Source: Erythrobacter sp. Alg231-14 (GTDB lineage Bacteria > Pseudomonadota > Alphaproteobacteria > Sphingomonadales > Sphingomonadaceae). Taken from it: DNA of 64,000 nucleotides. Under the pieces are notes generated by a model, which had not been told where the DNA came from, made no database searches, and saw only the letters and a program-made list of their open reading frames with translations. A program made the translations under genes and the position numbers. Every line of letters starts with the position of its first letter. Positions within the stretch are counted from its first letter, which is position 1. The stretch covers positions 2,976,001-3,040,000 of the forward strand of contig NZ_LT702999.1 in NCBI RefSeq assembly GCF_900149685.1. The letters run 5' to 3'. Shown here in pieces: positions 1 through 8,302 of the stretch.

Positions 1-764
1 TGTTTGCAAAGCACAAAGATGCCGGCTTTGACGCACCTGATCCGATTTTCATCTTGGGCCTGCCACGCGCGGGTTCGACATTGCTTGAACAGATTTTGGC
101 AAGCCATTCACAAATCGATGGAACCTTGGAATTGCCCAATATTCTTGCGCTGGCGCATCGACTGCGCGGACGCAAAGCGGGCCATTCACGCTACCCAGAA
201 ATCCTGCATGACTTGGATGCAGATCAATTGTCCAAATTCGGTCAAGACTTTATTGAAAACACCCGCATCCATCGCGCCGACGCACCCTTCTTTATCGATA
301 AAATGCCGAACAATTTCCGGCATATCGCCCTGATCCATTTGATATTGCCCAATGCAAAGATCATCGACGCCCGCAGAGCACCGATGGATTGCTGCTTTTC
401 CGGCTTCAAACAACTCTTCGCCGAAGGGCAGGAGTTCACCTATGGATTAACCGAAATTGGGCGATATTATTCCGACTACGTCGAACTGATGACGCATTGG
501 GACGCTGTTTTGCCCGGCAAAGTGCTTCGCGTTCAACACGAGGATGTGCTCGACGACTTGGAAGGGGAAACGCGGCGAATGTTGGATTTCTTGGAGGTCC
601 CATTCGAAGAACAATGCCTCGCATTCCACAAAACAGATCGAGCTGTGCGGACCGCGTCCAGCGAACAAGTGCGCGAACCGATCAATCGCAAGGGGCAAGA
701 TGCTTGGAAGCCGTTTGAACCTTGGTTGGACGACTTAAAGGTCGCATTGGGCAATGAGGTTTAA
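1..764 (+). CDS. Sulfotransferase family protein, 3' part only
   Basis: The reading frame is open from the first bases of the window and ends with TAA at 762-764, so the true start lies upstream. The motif GLPRAGSTLLEQIL, about 17 residues in, is the 5'-phosphosulfate-binding loop of PAPS-dependent sulfotransferases. It is preceded by a beta strand (PIFIL) and followed by a typical alpha/beta domain (DKMPNNFRHIALI, then an R-x-P-x-D-x-C-like segment). Such proteins in alphaproteobacteria often carry N-terminal TPR repeats, which here would be outside the window. The acceptor of the sulfate cannot be told from the sequence. An internal ATG at 54 lies inside the P-loop region and is not a sensible start. 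Confidence 0.85.
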   Translation, partial: FAKHKDAGFDAPDPIFILGLPRAGSTLLEQILASHSQIDGTLELPNILALAHRLRGRKAGHSRYPEILHDLDADQLSKFGQDFIENTRIHRADAPFFIDKMPNNFRHIALIHLILPNAKIIDARRAPMDCCFSGFKQLFAEGQEFTYGLTEIGRYYSDYVELMTHWDAVLPGKVLRVQHEDVLDDLEGETRRMLDFLEVPFEEQCLAFHKTDRAVRTASSEQVREPINRKGQDAWKPFEPWLDDLKVALGNEV

Positions 765-841
765 AACCCTACAATTCTAATCGCTTCAGTCGAAGGCAGA
801 ACCATAAGCGATTGGAGAGAAATCCCGTCCAGGATCACCGG

Positions 842-1450
842 TCACTCCATGTGTTTCAATCCGACCCGCAGGTAATCCCAGCCTGTCACACAGGTCAAAA
901 CGGCCGCCGCCCAAAGGCTGCCCAATCCGACGACATGGATCCAGCTTTCGGCGATAGTCTGGCAATCGGCGCTAGGGGCTTGGCACGGTTGGCCGTGCAC
1001 CGCACCGCCCAAAATCAAAGCGCCAAGTGCGATCAATTGGAACGTAGTCTTCCATTTGGCCAGTTTTGAAACTGGAACTGACACCTGAATGCCGCCCAAG
1101 AATTCGCGCAAGCCCGACACGGCGATTTCTCGAATAAGGATCACCGTCCCTGCAATGACATGCATGTCCCCGACATATGGCCCCCGCAAGTATCCCTGCG
1201 CCGTCAAGATCAAGATGACCGATGCGACCATGATCTTATCCGCGATCGGATCGAGGAATATGCCCAATTTCGACACGGTCCCTTGTGCCCGGGCCAAATA
1301 GCCATCGAAATAATCGGTGACCGCAATCAGGGTGTATAGGACGAACCCTATCGCATACCCCAATTGCCAATCGGGCCACCAAAGGAAGAACCCGAGCAGA
1401 GGAACCGCGAAAATTCGCGAAAGCGTCAAAATGTTTGGCAGCGTCAACAT
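842..1450 (-). CDS. pgsA: CDP-diacylglycerol--glycerol-3-phosphate 3-phosphatidyltransferase
   Basis: Integral membrane enzyme that condenses CDP-diacylglycerol with glycerol-3-phosphate to give phosphatidylglycerophosphate, the committed step to phosphatidylglycerol and cardiolipin. The 202-residue length fits the family. The CDP-alcohol phosphatidyltransferase signature is complete: D46, D49-G50, A53-R54, G63, D67 and D71 have the spacing DxxDGxxAR-x8-GxxxDxxxD. The start MLTLPNILTLSRI is the usual N-terminus. Several hydrophobic segments follow. It is a single gene transcribed away from the MFS carrier at 1598. cdsA, pssA and psd of the same lipid pathway lie further along in the window. 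Confidence 0.95.
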   Translation of the reverse strand: MLTLPNILTLSRIFAVPLLGFFLWWPDWQLGYAIGFVLYTLIAVTDYFDGYLARAQGTVSKLGIFLDPIADKIMVASVILILTAQGYLRGPYVGDMHVIAGTVILIREIAVSGLREFLGGIQVSVPVSKLAKWKTTFQLIALGALILGGAVHGQPCQAPSADCQTIAESWIHVVGLGSLWAAAVLTCVTGWDYLRVGLKHME

Positions 1451-1597
1451 AGCTACGAACCGCCTTAGCGCGTCCGGGCCGCAATCAAAACATTATCGAT
1501 CACACTATTATTATGATGGTGTCGAGAAAGCTTGTGAACGCCTCAGTCATCGCTATGTCAGTGACCTAGGGGAAACTGCCGGGCGCCGCTTATTCGT

Positions 1598-2983
1598 ATG
1601 ACCACTTCGACGCATCTTATGCGCCAAAAACGCTTTTTGCCTTTGATGGTAACGCAGTTTTTCAACGCGTTTAACGACAACCTCTACAAGACCGCTCTGG
1701 TCCTGTTCGTGGTCTATTCGGTCTACAATGACGAACAACAAGAGGCGCTTTTTAGCGGCCTTGCGTCGGTGATCTTTATCGTTCCGTTTGTCGTCATGTC
1801 GGCATTGGCCGGGCAATTGGCCGATACGCATGACAAGGCCCGAATCATTCGCATCGTCAAATTGTGCGAAATTGGCTGGGCGTCGCTAGGGGCGATTGGC
1901 CTGTTTATGGCTTGGCAAGGGATTGCGGTTCACACAATCGCCATCCCACTTTTGTTGTTCGTGGTATTTTTGGCCGCGGCACAATCAGCATTTTTGGGTC
2001 CCATCAAATATGCTATTCTTCCGCAACATCTTAAAAAGGAAGAGGTTCTTCCCGGAACAGGATTGGTCGAAGCCGGAACATATATCGCCATCTTGGCCGG
2101 AACGATCCTTGCCGGTTTTATCGCAATTGAGGTGGCGATCATCTTGATCGTTTTGACCGCGATCGCGGGATATTTCGTAAGTCTTTCGGTGCCCGACGCC
2201 CCGCCGCAAAGCGATTACGAGATGCACTACCCACTGCTTGAACCTTATGCGCGCACGGTCGACAATCGGGTCCTGCGCTGGATCGGTTACCCGGCTGTTG
2301 CGGTTGCGGATCAGATTGTGATGAGTTGGAAATTGGTTCGTGAAACCATGCACAATCGCGAAATCTGGTTGTCGATCGTCGCGATCAGCTTTTTTTGGAC
2401 CATTGGCGCGGTCTTGTTCATTCAATTCCCGCCGCTTGCCAAAAACCAATTGCTGGCCAGCAAAGAGGTCGCAAGCCTGTTCCTTGTCATTTTTTCCGTC
2501 GGGATCGCGATTGGATCGGTTGGGGTCAACGCTCTTTTAAAAGGCGAAGTTTCCGCCCGCTACTCCCCGCTTTCAGTGATTATGATGGGGTTTTTCCTCG
2601 TCGGCTTTTACCTCGTGGCGAAAGCTTGGATCCCAAATGAAGCTGGCGAATTGCTGCCGGTTCAGACATGGATATTGGAACCCTTGGCCGTCCCGCTGTC
2701 TCTTATGCTTCTTGGCATTTCCACGGCGGGCGGATTTTTCGTGGTGCCGCTCTACGCTTTTCTGACGACTCGATGCGCGCACGACGCCGCATCGCGCACA
2801 ATCGCATCCAACAACATCGTCAATTCTCTTGCGATGGTTGTGGGGTCGGGGATTGCGATAGGCCTAACATCGTTCGGTATACTGGTTGTCGATCAATTGC
2901 TGTTCGCCGCTGCCATGTCGGTCGTGGCCGCGTGGCTGGGCTGGCGCTTGCTACAGGCGGAAAGAGCGGCGTCGAGCAACTAA
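1598..2983 (+). CDS. MFS transporter, LplT-like (lysophospholipid carrier type)
   Basis: A 461-residue polytopic membrane protein with about twelve hydrophobic segments. The N-terminal stretch FFNAFNDNLYKTALV (residues about 21-35) is typical of the MFS branch containing LplT, which flips lysophospholipids inward for re-acylation by Aas. In several proteobacteria this carrier is fused to or followed by the Aas acyltransferase/acyl-ACP synthetase. Here the protein stops after the MFS domain and the next gene is unrelated. The divergent neighbour is pgsA. The substrate is inferred from family resemblance only; another lipid or drug substrate is possible. Confidence 0.75.
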   Translation: MTTSTHLMRQKRFLPLMVTQFFNAFNDNLYKTALVLFVVYSVYNDEQQEALFSGLASVIFIVPFVVMSALAGQLADTHDKARIIRIVKLCEIGWASLGAIGLFMAWQGIAVHTIAIPLLLFVVFLAAAQSAFLGPIKYAILPQHLKKEEVLPGTGLVEAGTYIAILAGTILAGFIAIEVAIILIVLTAIAGYFVSLSVPDAPPQSDYEMHYPLLEPYARTVDNRVLRWIGYPAVAVADQIVMSWKLVRETMHNREIWLSIVAISFFWTIGAVLFIQFPPLAKNQLLASKEVASLFLVIFSVGIAIGSVGVNALLKGEVSARYSPLSVIMMGFFLVGFYLVAKAWIPNEAGELLPVQTWILEPLAVPLSLMLLGISTAGGFFVVPLYAFLTTRCAHDAASRTIASNNIVNSLAMVVGSGIAIGLTSFGILVVDQLLFAAAMSVVAAWLGWRLLQAERAASSN

Positions 2984-3008
2984 GTCTAACGCAGCCATTT
3001 CCATCGTT

Positions 3009-3275
3009 TCACATAATAAAAACGAGGATGGCAGCGGTTGCAGCAACATAGGTGCTGGCAAAACCGCGAACATCGTCGGTCGTTAGCCGCCAAAGGCTTT
3101 CCGCCGGAATATTGTGAAGATCATTGCGCACATGCGGCGGTAAATTGGCACGAAATGGATGACGCGCGCGTTCATCGGTAAGAACGAGGCTCCGCCGACG
3201 TTTGGCACCCGGGTTGCTGGCTGCCTGATATGTTGGCCGCACCACATGTTCGCTGGTAAGTGTCGCATAGGTCAT
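3009..3275 (-). CDS. Small hypothetical protein with C-terminal membrane segment
   Basis: I do not recognise a family. The 88-residue protein starts at the ATG at 3275 (MTYATLTSEHVV). The frame stays open further upstream, but that part crosses the start region of the next gene. It has a basic central part (KRRRSLVLTDERARHPFRA) and ends in a single hydrophobic helix (VAATAAILVFIM), so it may be a tail-anchored inner-membrane protein. It points away from the ThDP enzyme. A TTAA-N7-TTAA box lies 12-26 bases upstream of its start. The amino acid composition is balanced and the ORF fills an otherwise empty gap, which supports it being real. Confidence 0.55.
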   Translation of the reverse strand: MTYATLTSEHVVRPTYQAASNPGAKRRRSLVLTDERARHPFRANLPPHVRNDLHNIPAESLWRLTTDDVRGFASTYVAATAAILVFIM

Positions 3276-3286
3276 GCGATGATGAG

Positions 3287-3301
3287 TTAACGATTTCTTA
3301 A
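3287..3301. promoter_or_regulatory. CtrA-type box TTAA-N7-TTAA
   Basis: TTAA at 3287-3290 and TTAA at 3298-3301 are separated by exactly seven bases, the recognition pattern of the alphaproteobacterial cell-cycle regulator CtrA. It lies in the divergent gap, 12 bases from the start of the small membrane gene at 3275 and about 108 bases from the ThDP enzyme start at 3409. The match is exact, but the motif is short and binding is only inferred. Confidence 0.4.
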
Positions 3302-3408
3302 CTCTTGCCCAGCGCTTCCTATCCCCTGCCCAAAAAAGGGACAGTAAGCCCGGGTTGTGGTTAATCTCTATTGGACCTAAGCGCCCGCTTAACGGGAGAA
3401 TCAACAGC

Positions 3409-5094
3409 GTGACTCAATCCACTCAAACCGCCGCCGAATTGTTGGTCGATTGCATGTCTGAACAAGGCACGCAGAGGGTGTTTACGGTACCGGGCGAGAG
3501 TTTTCTTGCCGTTCTCGATGCTCTCCACGAACGGACCGACATTGAAACGGTCACCTGTCGCCAGGAAGGCGGCGCGGCCTTTATGGCGTGCGCGGATGGT
3601 GCGATGGGTGCGGCAGATGACGGTCGCCCGGGCGTCGCATTCGTCACGCGCGGTCCCGGCGCAACCAATGCCAGCATCGGTGTGCATGTGGCGCATCAAG
3701 ATTCGCAGCCGATGATTCTTTTTGTCGGCGACGTCGCGCGCCCGATGCGCGATCGCGAAGGGTTTCAGGAAATCAATTTTGAAGCGTTCTTTGGCCCGAT
3801 CTGCAAATGGGCGGCTCGGATCGATGACCCTGCCCGTATTCCCGAATATGTTGCCCGCGCCTATTCTGTCGCCATCAGCGGCCGTCCCGGCCCCGTTGTG
3901 ATTGCCCTACCCGAAGATATGTTGTGCGACCTTGTGGATAGCACACTCGCGCCGCGTCCATTGGTAACACGCCCCGCGCAATCGGTGTGCCCAGATGCCG
4001 TGCAAACCATGTTCGCCATGATCGCAGACGCCGCCAGCCCCATCGCCATAATTGGCGGCGCGGGTTGGAACGCCAAAGCGCGCGATCACTTTCAACAATT
4101 TGCCGAATCCATCGGGCTTCCCGTCGCCACAGCCTTCCGTCGCCAAGACGCTATCGATCCCGGATCGCCAGTTTATGCCGGAAACCTTGGCTATGGCCCC
4201 AACCCCACATTGGTTCAGCGCGTGAAAGACGCCGATCTCATTCTCGCGGTTGGCGCGCGATTGGGAGAAGCGACCACCGATGGTTATGCGTTCCCCACCC
4301 TAGATCATCCTGATCAAAGCGTGATCCACGTGCACCCTGATCCTGATGAATTGAATCGCGTCTATCGCGCGGATCTCGCCATTGCTGCAGGCGTGGATGA
4401 ATTCGCAGAAGCCGCCGCCCTGTGGGAAGATTTGAGCATCATCCCGTTTGATGCGGGAAAAGAAGCGCATCAAGACTGGGAAGAATGGGCAACGCACGCA
4501 CCTTCTTCGGCCCCGCCCGCGCTCGACATGGCGGCGTGCGTGGCATTCATGCGGAGTGCGCTGCCAAGTGACACGATCATCTGCAACGGCGCAGGGAACT
4601 TTGCCGGATGGTGGCATCGGTACTGGCGATACGCGGGTTATCCCAGCCAGTTAGCGCCAACCGCAGGGGCAATGGGGTACGGTGTACCGGCCAGCGTTGC
4701 CGCAGCATTGCGCCATTCCGATCGCACAGTTGTCGCGGTCGCGGGGGATGGCGATTTCCTAATGAACGGTCAGGAGTTAGCCACCGCCGTGCAACACGGC
4801 GCTAACCTCTTGGTCCTTGTCGTGGACAACGGCGCCTACGGAACAATTCGCATGCATCAAGAGCGCGAATATCCAGGGCGTGTTTCTGGCACGCATTTGG
4901 CAAACCCCGATTTCGCTGCATTGGGCGCCGCTTTTGGCGGGTGGAGCGCAACCGCAAACACAACTCAAGAATTCATAGACGCTTTATCGGAAGCGAAGGA
5001 CCGCGCAGGTCTTCGATTGATCCATATGAAGATTGACGTTGAGCAACTGGCTGCCAGCGGCGCGACGATTAGCGGTCTAAGAGCAAAAGCTTAG
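3409..5094 (+). CDS. Thiamine diphosphate-dependent enzyme, acetolactate synthase / decarboxylase-like
   Basis: The GTG at 3409 is chosen because GGGAGA lies just upstream and the family N-terminus starts here; the ATG at 3355 would add 18 unrelated residues. The product is 561 residues. The N-terminal Pyr domain has the catalytic glutamate in FTVPGES (E30). The C-terminal PP domain has the ThDP/Mg signature GDGDFLMNGQE (from about residue 446) ending in VVDNG. The architecture is that of acetolactate synthase large subunits, benzoylformate decarboxylases and glyoxylate carboligases. No small regulatory subunit (ilvN) follows, so a housekeeping branched-chain role is unlikely. The substrate cannot be fixed from sequence. 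Confidence 0.85.
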   Translation: MTQSTQTAAELLVDCMSEQGTQRVFTVPGESFLAVLDALHERTDIETVTCRQEGGAAFMACADGAMGAADDGRPGVAFVTRGPGATNASIGVHVAHQDSQPMILFVGDVARPMRDREGFQEINFEAFFGPICKWAARIDDPARIPEYVARAYSVAISGRPGPVVIALPEDMLCDLVDSTLAPRPLVTRPAQSVCPDAVQTMFAMIADAASPIAIIGGAGWNAKARDHFQQFAESIGLPVATAFRRQDAIDPGSPVYAGNLGYGPNPTLVQRVKDADLILAVGARLGEATTDGYAFPTLDHPDQSVIHVHPDPDELNRVYRADLAIAAGVDEFAEAAALWEDLSIIPFDAGKEAHQDWEEWATHAPSSAPPALDMAACVAFMRSALPSDTIICNGAGNFAGWWHRYWRYAGYPSQLAPTAGAMGYGVPASVAAALRHSDRTVVAVAGDGDFLMNGQELATAVQHGANLLVLVVDNGAYGTIRMHQEREYPGRVSGTHLANPDFAALGAAFGGWSATANTTQEFIDALSEAKDRAGLRLIHMKIDVEQLAASGATISGLRAKA

Positions 5095-5109
5095 GTCGCC
5101 TTTCGCGGG

Positions 5110-5532
5110 TTACCCCTGCGCCATTTCGCAAATGAGGTCCCATTCATCAGGCCTGATTTTCGCGACCGAAAGCCGTGACAACCGGACCAATTCACATTCC
5201 GCAAGCCGGGGCTCTGCCTTGATCTGCTTAAGCGAAACAGGGTTATCAAATTTACGCTTTGGTTTGACCTTAACCGCGTCCCATTTGCCCGTCTCATCGG
5301 TTGGATCCATAATCCCATCGACCGACACCTCGCAAATGCCGACGATCTCCAACCCTTCGCGTGAATGATAGAAAAAGCACTCATCGCCGACGGTCATCGA
5401 ACGCAAATTCAGCTTTGCGGAATGGTTGCGTACACCGTCCCATGTGCCTTCAACCTCTTCGACAAGATCATCCCAACTGTATTTAAACGGTTCGGATTTC
5501 ACCAACCAGTAATTGGGGCGGTTGTTGGTCAC
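5110..5532 (-). CDS. EVE domain protein
   Basis: A 140-residue single-domain protein starting with GTG at 5532 (NNRPNYWLVKSEP). The opening YWLVKSEP and the central GDECFFYHS segment are hallmarks of the EVE fold, a PUA-like domain related to eukaryotic THYN1 that is thought to bind modified bases in RNA or DNA. The length matches bacterial one-domain members. It is convergent with the ThDP enzyme (15 bases apart). Its cellular role is not established. Confidence 0.9.
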   Translation of the reverse strand: MTNNRPNYWLVKSEPFKYSWDDLVEEVEGTWDGVRNHSAKLNLRSMTVGDECFFYHSREGLEIVGICEVSVDGIMDPTDETGKWDAVKVKPKRKFDNPVSLKQIKAEPRLAECELVRLSRLSVAKIRPDEWDLICEMAQG

Positions 5533-5660
5533 AGGCGCTCTCCTTGATCGGGTCAGGTCATGCGGTTTTCTAGTCGGAATTTTTGCCGCAATTGTTAGGT
5601 CAATGTCTATCGCCCCGCGGCGCGGGCTTCCAGCCCCTAGGTCTATAATTTCCCAAGCAA

Positions 5661-5675
5661 TTAACGCTATCTTTA
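5661..5675. promoter_or_regulatory. Imperfect CtrA-like box (TTAA-N7-TTTA)
   Basis: TTAA at 5661-5664 and TTTA at 5672-5675 with a seven-base spacer differ at one position from the CtrA consensus. It lies about 90 bases upstream of the GGDEF-EAL gene, a plausible cell-cycle target, in the 231-base gap before that gene. The match may be chance. Confidence 0.2.
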
Positions 5676-5763
5676 GCGGACTAACCCATATGCAAAATCA
5701 ATCAGCACACGCGCGCGAACGTGGAGCATGAGACGGGGAAAGCAATCGGTGGCGGACGAATAA

Positions 5764-7398
5764 GTGGCAAGACAACTCGGAAATGCAGATCGCGACTTGG
5801 TCGCATTGGGTATCGCAACCGCTGCGATCATCCTCTTCGTTGCCACAGGCAGCTCTGTCTTACCCAAGGCCATCGATGCCGTCTTTTCAGATGGCACTGC
5901 TCCTGATCATCTGCTCATCAATGCGTTGTTGCTCAACGTCGTTTTGATCATATTCGGATGGCGCCGCTATCGCGAGCTTCAGGCCGAAATCAGCGAACGT
6001 CGGCGTGCAGAAGGGCTGGCGCGCGAGCTGGCCGAAATTGACCCACTGACAAATTGCCTGAACCGTCGCAGCATGGCTACGGCGACCGACACATTAAGAG
6101 CGGATGCAAATGCGCGTGGTTACGCCATTGCCTATTGCATGATCGATCTCGATAACTTTAAGCAAATCAATGATATGCACGGGCATTCTGTCGGAGATTC
6201 TGTGTTGGTTGAATTGACCAAGAGGATCAAAGATCAATTGCCCAAAGATGCCAATCTTGCGCGTTTGGGCGGAGATGAATTTGCCTTTGTTGCGTCATAT
6301 GAACCGGTCAATCGTGATCGCATCGACGACCTGATCGTCCGCGTTTTCGAACAAATGGCAAGGCCATTTCAACACGATGATGTGACGATCGAAGCCACTA
6401 TTTCAATCGGGGTTTCCACCGATCACGACGACACGGGCTTTGCCCCTGAATTGGGCGAACACGATGCGTTGATGCAGCGCGCCGACATCGCGATGTACAC
6501 CGCGAAGAAACAGGGAAAGAACCGATATTTTTGGTTCGAGCCCACAATGGAAAACGAACTGCGTTTCCGTAACGAACTCGAAGCGGGGATCCGTCGCGGT
6601 GTTGCCGATGGCGAATTTGTTCCATTCTACGAACAACAGGTGGATCTCGACTCTGGCGAGTTGGTCGGCTTTGAAATGCTCGCACGGTGGCGGACGCGGC
6701 AGATGGGCTTGGTAAGCCCAGAGATATTCATTCCGATCGCGGAGGAAATAGGCCTTATCACGCAATTGTCCGATCAACTGCTGGATCAGGCCTTGAACGA
6801 CGCGGGCAGTTGGGAAGACTCGCTCACATTGTCGATCAACATTTCGCCGATCCAATTGCGCGACCCTTGGTTTGCACAAAAGCTGCTCAAGCTCTTGGTC
6901 ACCCACAACTTCCCCGCGCAGCGATTAGAAGTTGAGATCACCGAAAGCTGCCTGCACGAAAACATCGGCACGGTCCGCTCAATCATTACCAGTCTTCGCA
7001 ACCAAGGCGTCCGCATAAGCTTGGATGATTTTGGCACGGGCTATTCATCGCTCGAACAATTGCGGACATTGCCGTTTGACCGGCTAAAAATTGACCGTAG
7101 TTTTGTGAGCGAACTCAAAGAGCCGAGCGGCAGTTCGAAAATTGTCGATGCGATCGTTTCGCTTGGACGGGGCTTGAACTTGCCAATCACAGCAGAAGGG
7201 ATCGAAGACGAAGCGATCCTTCAAGCTTTGAAGTCCATGGGCAAGCTCAAAGGACAAGGGTACCTCTACGGCAAGCCTGAGAGCAGTGAACAGGTCAGAG
7301 AACGCTTGGCTCTCGCTGGAAAATTGGTTCTCGCGCCCTCACGTACCACGCCATCGATCGACACAGACGCGCCCCTCCCGAAAACGGTGAACGAATAG
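5764..7398 (+). CDS. Membrane-anchored GGDEF-EAL protein (c-di-GMP turnover)
   Basis: The start is GTG at 5764. Two N-terminal hydrophobic helices (residues about 13-35 and 47-68) anchor a 544-residue protein. The diguanylate cyclase domain has an intact GGDEF active site (LARLGGDEF, about 165-173). The phosphodiesterase domain follows with E-x-L-x-R (EMLAR, about 304), NISPIQLR, ITES, LDDFGTGYSS (about 420), KIDRSF, AEGIED and GQGYLYGKP, so metal-binding and catalytic residues appear present. The canonical EAL reads EML. No sensory domain other than the membrane part is visible. It may make or degrade c-di-GMP, or do both. Confidence 0.92.
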   Translation: MARQLGNADRDLVALGIATAAIILFVATGSSVLPKAIDAVFSDGTAPDHLLINALLLNVVLIIFGWRRYRELQAEISERRRAEGLARELAEIDPLTNCLNRRSMATATDTLRADANARGYAIAYCMIDLDNFKQINDMHGHSVGDSVLVELTKRIKDQLPKDANLARLGGDEFAFVASYEPVNRDRIDDLIVRVFEQMARPFQHDDVTIEATISIGVSTDHDDTGFAPELGEHDALMQRADIAMYTAKKQGKNRYFWFEPTMENELRFRNELEAGIRRGVADGEFVPFYEQQVDLDSGELVGFEMLARWRTRQMGLVSPEIFIPIAEEIGLITQLSDQLLDQALNDAGSWEDSLTLSINISPIQLRDPWFAQKLLKLLVTHNFPAQRLEVEITESCLHENIGTVRSIITSLRNQGVRISLDDFGTGYSSLEQLRTLPFDRLKIDRSFVSELKEPSGSSKIVDAIVSLGRGLNLPITAEGIEDEAILQALKSMGKLKGQGYLYGKPESSEQVRERLALAGKLVLAPSRTTPSIDTDAPLPKTVNE

Positions 7399-7480
7399 GC
7401 CGCATCTGGGTACTGATTGGCGGACTTTTCAGTCACCAGAGCACTAGACGGAACCCGCCTGCATGCATACATGCTCGAAC

Positions 7481-8302
7481 ATGCGCGTTCCCTTCATCAA
7501 GATGCACGGTCTGGGCAATGATTTCATCGTGCTTGATGCGCGAGAAACTGCATTGCCTCCGATGACGAACGGCCTTGCGCGTGCACTGGCCGATCGGCGC
7601 GAAGGCATTGGGTGCGACCAACTCATCCTGCTCGAAGAAAGCGACAGTCACGCATTCAAAATGCGCATCTTCAATTCTGATGGTGGCGAAGTCGAAGCGT
7701 GTGGAAATGCGTCACGGGCTGTGGCCCTATTGCACGGCGAACGCGCCCAGATCGAAACGGCCGGCGGCGCCATTACCCTTGAACCCGCAGAAGGCGGCGC
7801 AAGCGTGGATATGGGCGCACCAGAATTTGCATGGGACAAGATCCCTCTGGCATTCGCAATGGACACGTTGAACATGCCAGTGAGCTGGTCCGATGAAAGC
7901 GGCGATCTTGATGCACCGATGGCAGTCAATGTCGGCAATCCCCACGTCGTGTTTTTCACGAAGGATACCAACACCGTAAAACTCGGCCAGATTGGGCCAG
8001 AGATTGAGAACGATCCGTTGTTCACCGAAGGCATCAACGTCAACGTGGCCAGCGTCGTCGGAGACAATCATCTGCGCCTTAATGTGTGGGAGCGCGGTGC
8101 CGGACTGACGCGGGCATGCGGGACGGGTGCATGCGCAACCGCGATCGCAGCCATGAAGCGCGGCTTGGTCGGTCGCTCTGCAACGGTTAGCCTACCCGGC
8201 GGGGATTTGGTGATCGAATGGCGTGATGACAATTCCATCCTCATGACAGGCCCGGCCACCGAAGCGTATCGTGGATCGTTCGAATGGGATGACTTCGCTT
8301 GA
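7481..8302 (+). CDS. dapF: Diaminopimelate epimerase
   Basis: Converts LL- to meso-diaminopimelate for lysine and peptidoglycan. Both active-site cysteines are visible: about residue 74 in EACGNASR and about residue 213 in RACGTGACA. The family N-terminus MRVPFIKMHGLGNDF begins at the ATG at 7481. An in-frame ATG at 7463 would add six residues, and neither start has a strong ribosome site. The gene ends in TTGA, overlapping the TTG start of mtaB by four bases, so it heads a translationally coupled run dapF-mtaB-ftsY-yciB. Confidence 0.95.
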   Translation: MRVPFIKMHGLGNDFIVLDARETALPPMTNGLARALADRREGIGCDQLILLEESDSHAFKMRIFNSDGGEVEACGNASRAVALLHGERAQIETAGGAITLEPAEGGASVDMGAPEFAWDKIPLAFAMDTLNMPVSWSDESGDLDAPMAVNVGNPHVVFFTKDTNTVKLGQIGPEIENDPLFTEGINVNVASVVGDNHLRLNVWERGAGLTRACGTGACATAIAAMKRGLVGRSATVSLPGGDLVIEWRDDNSILMTGPATEAYRGSFEWDDFA

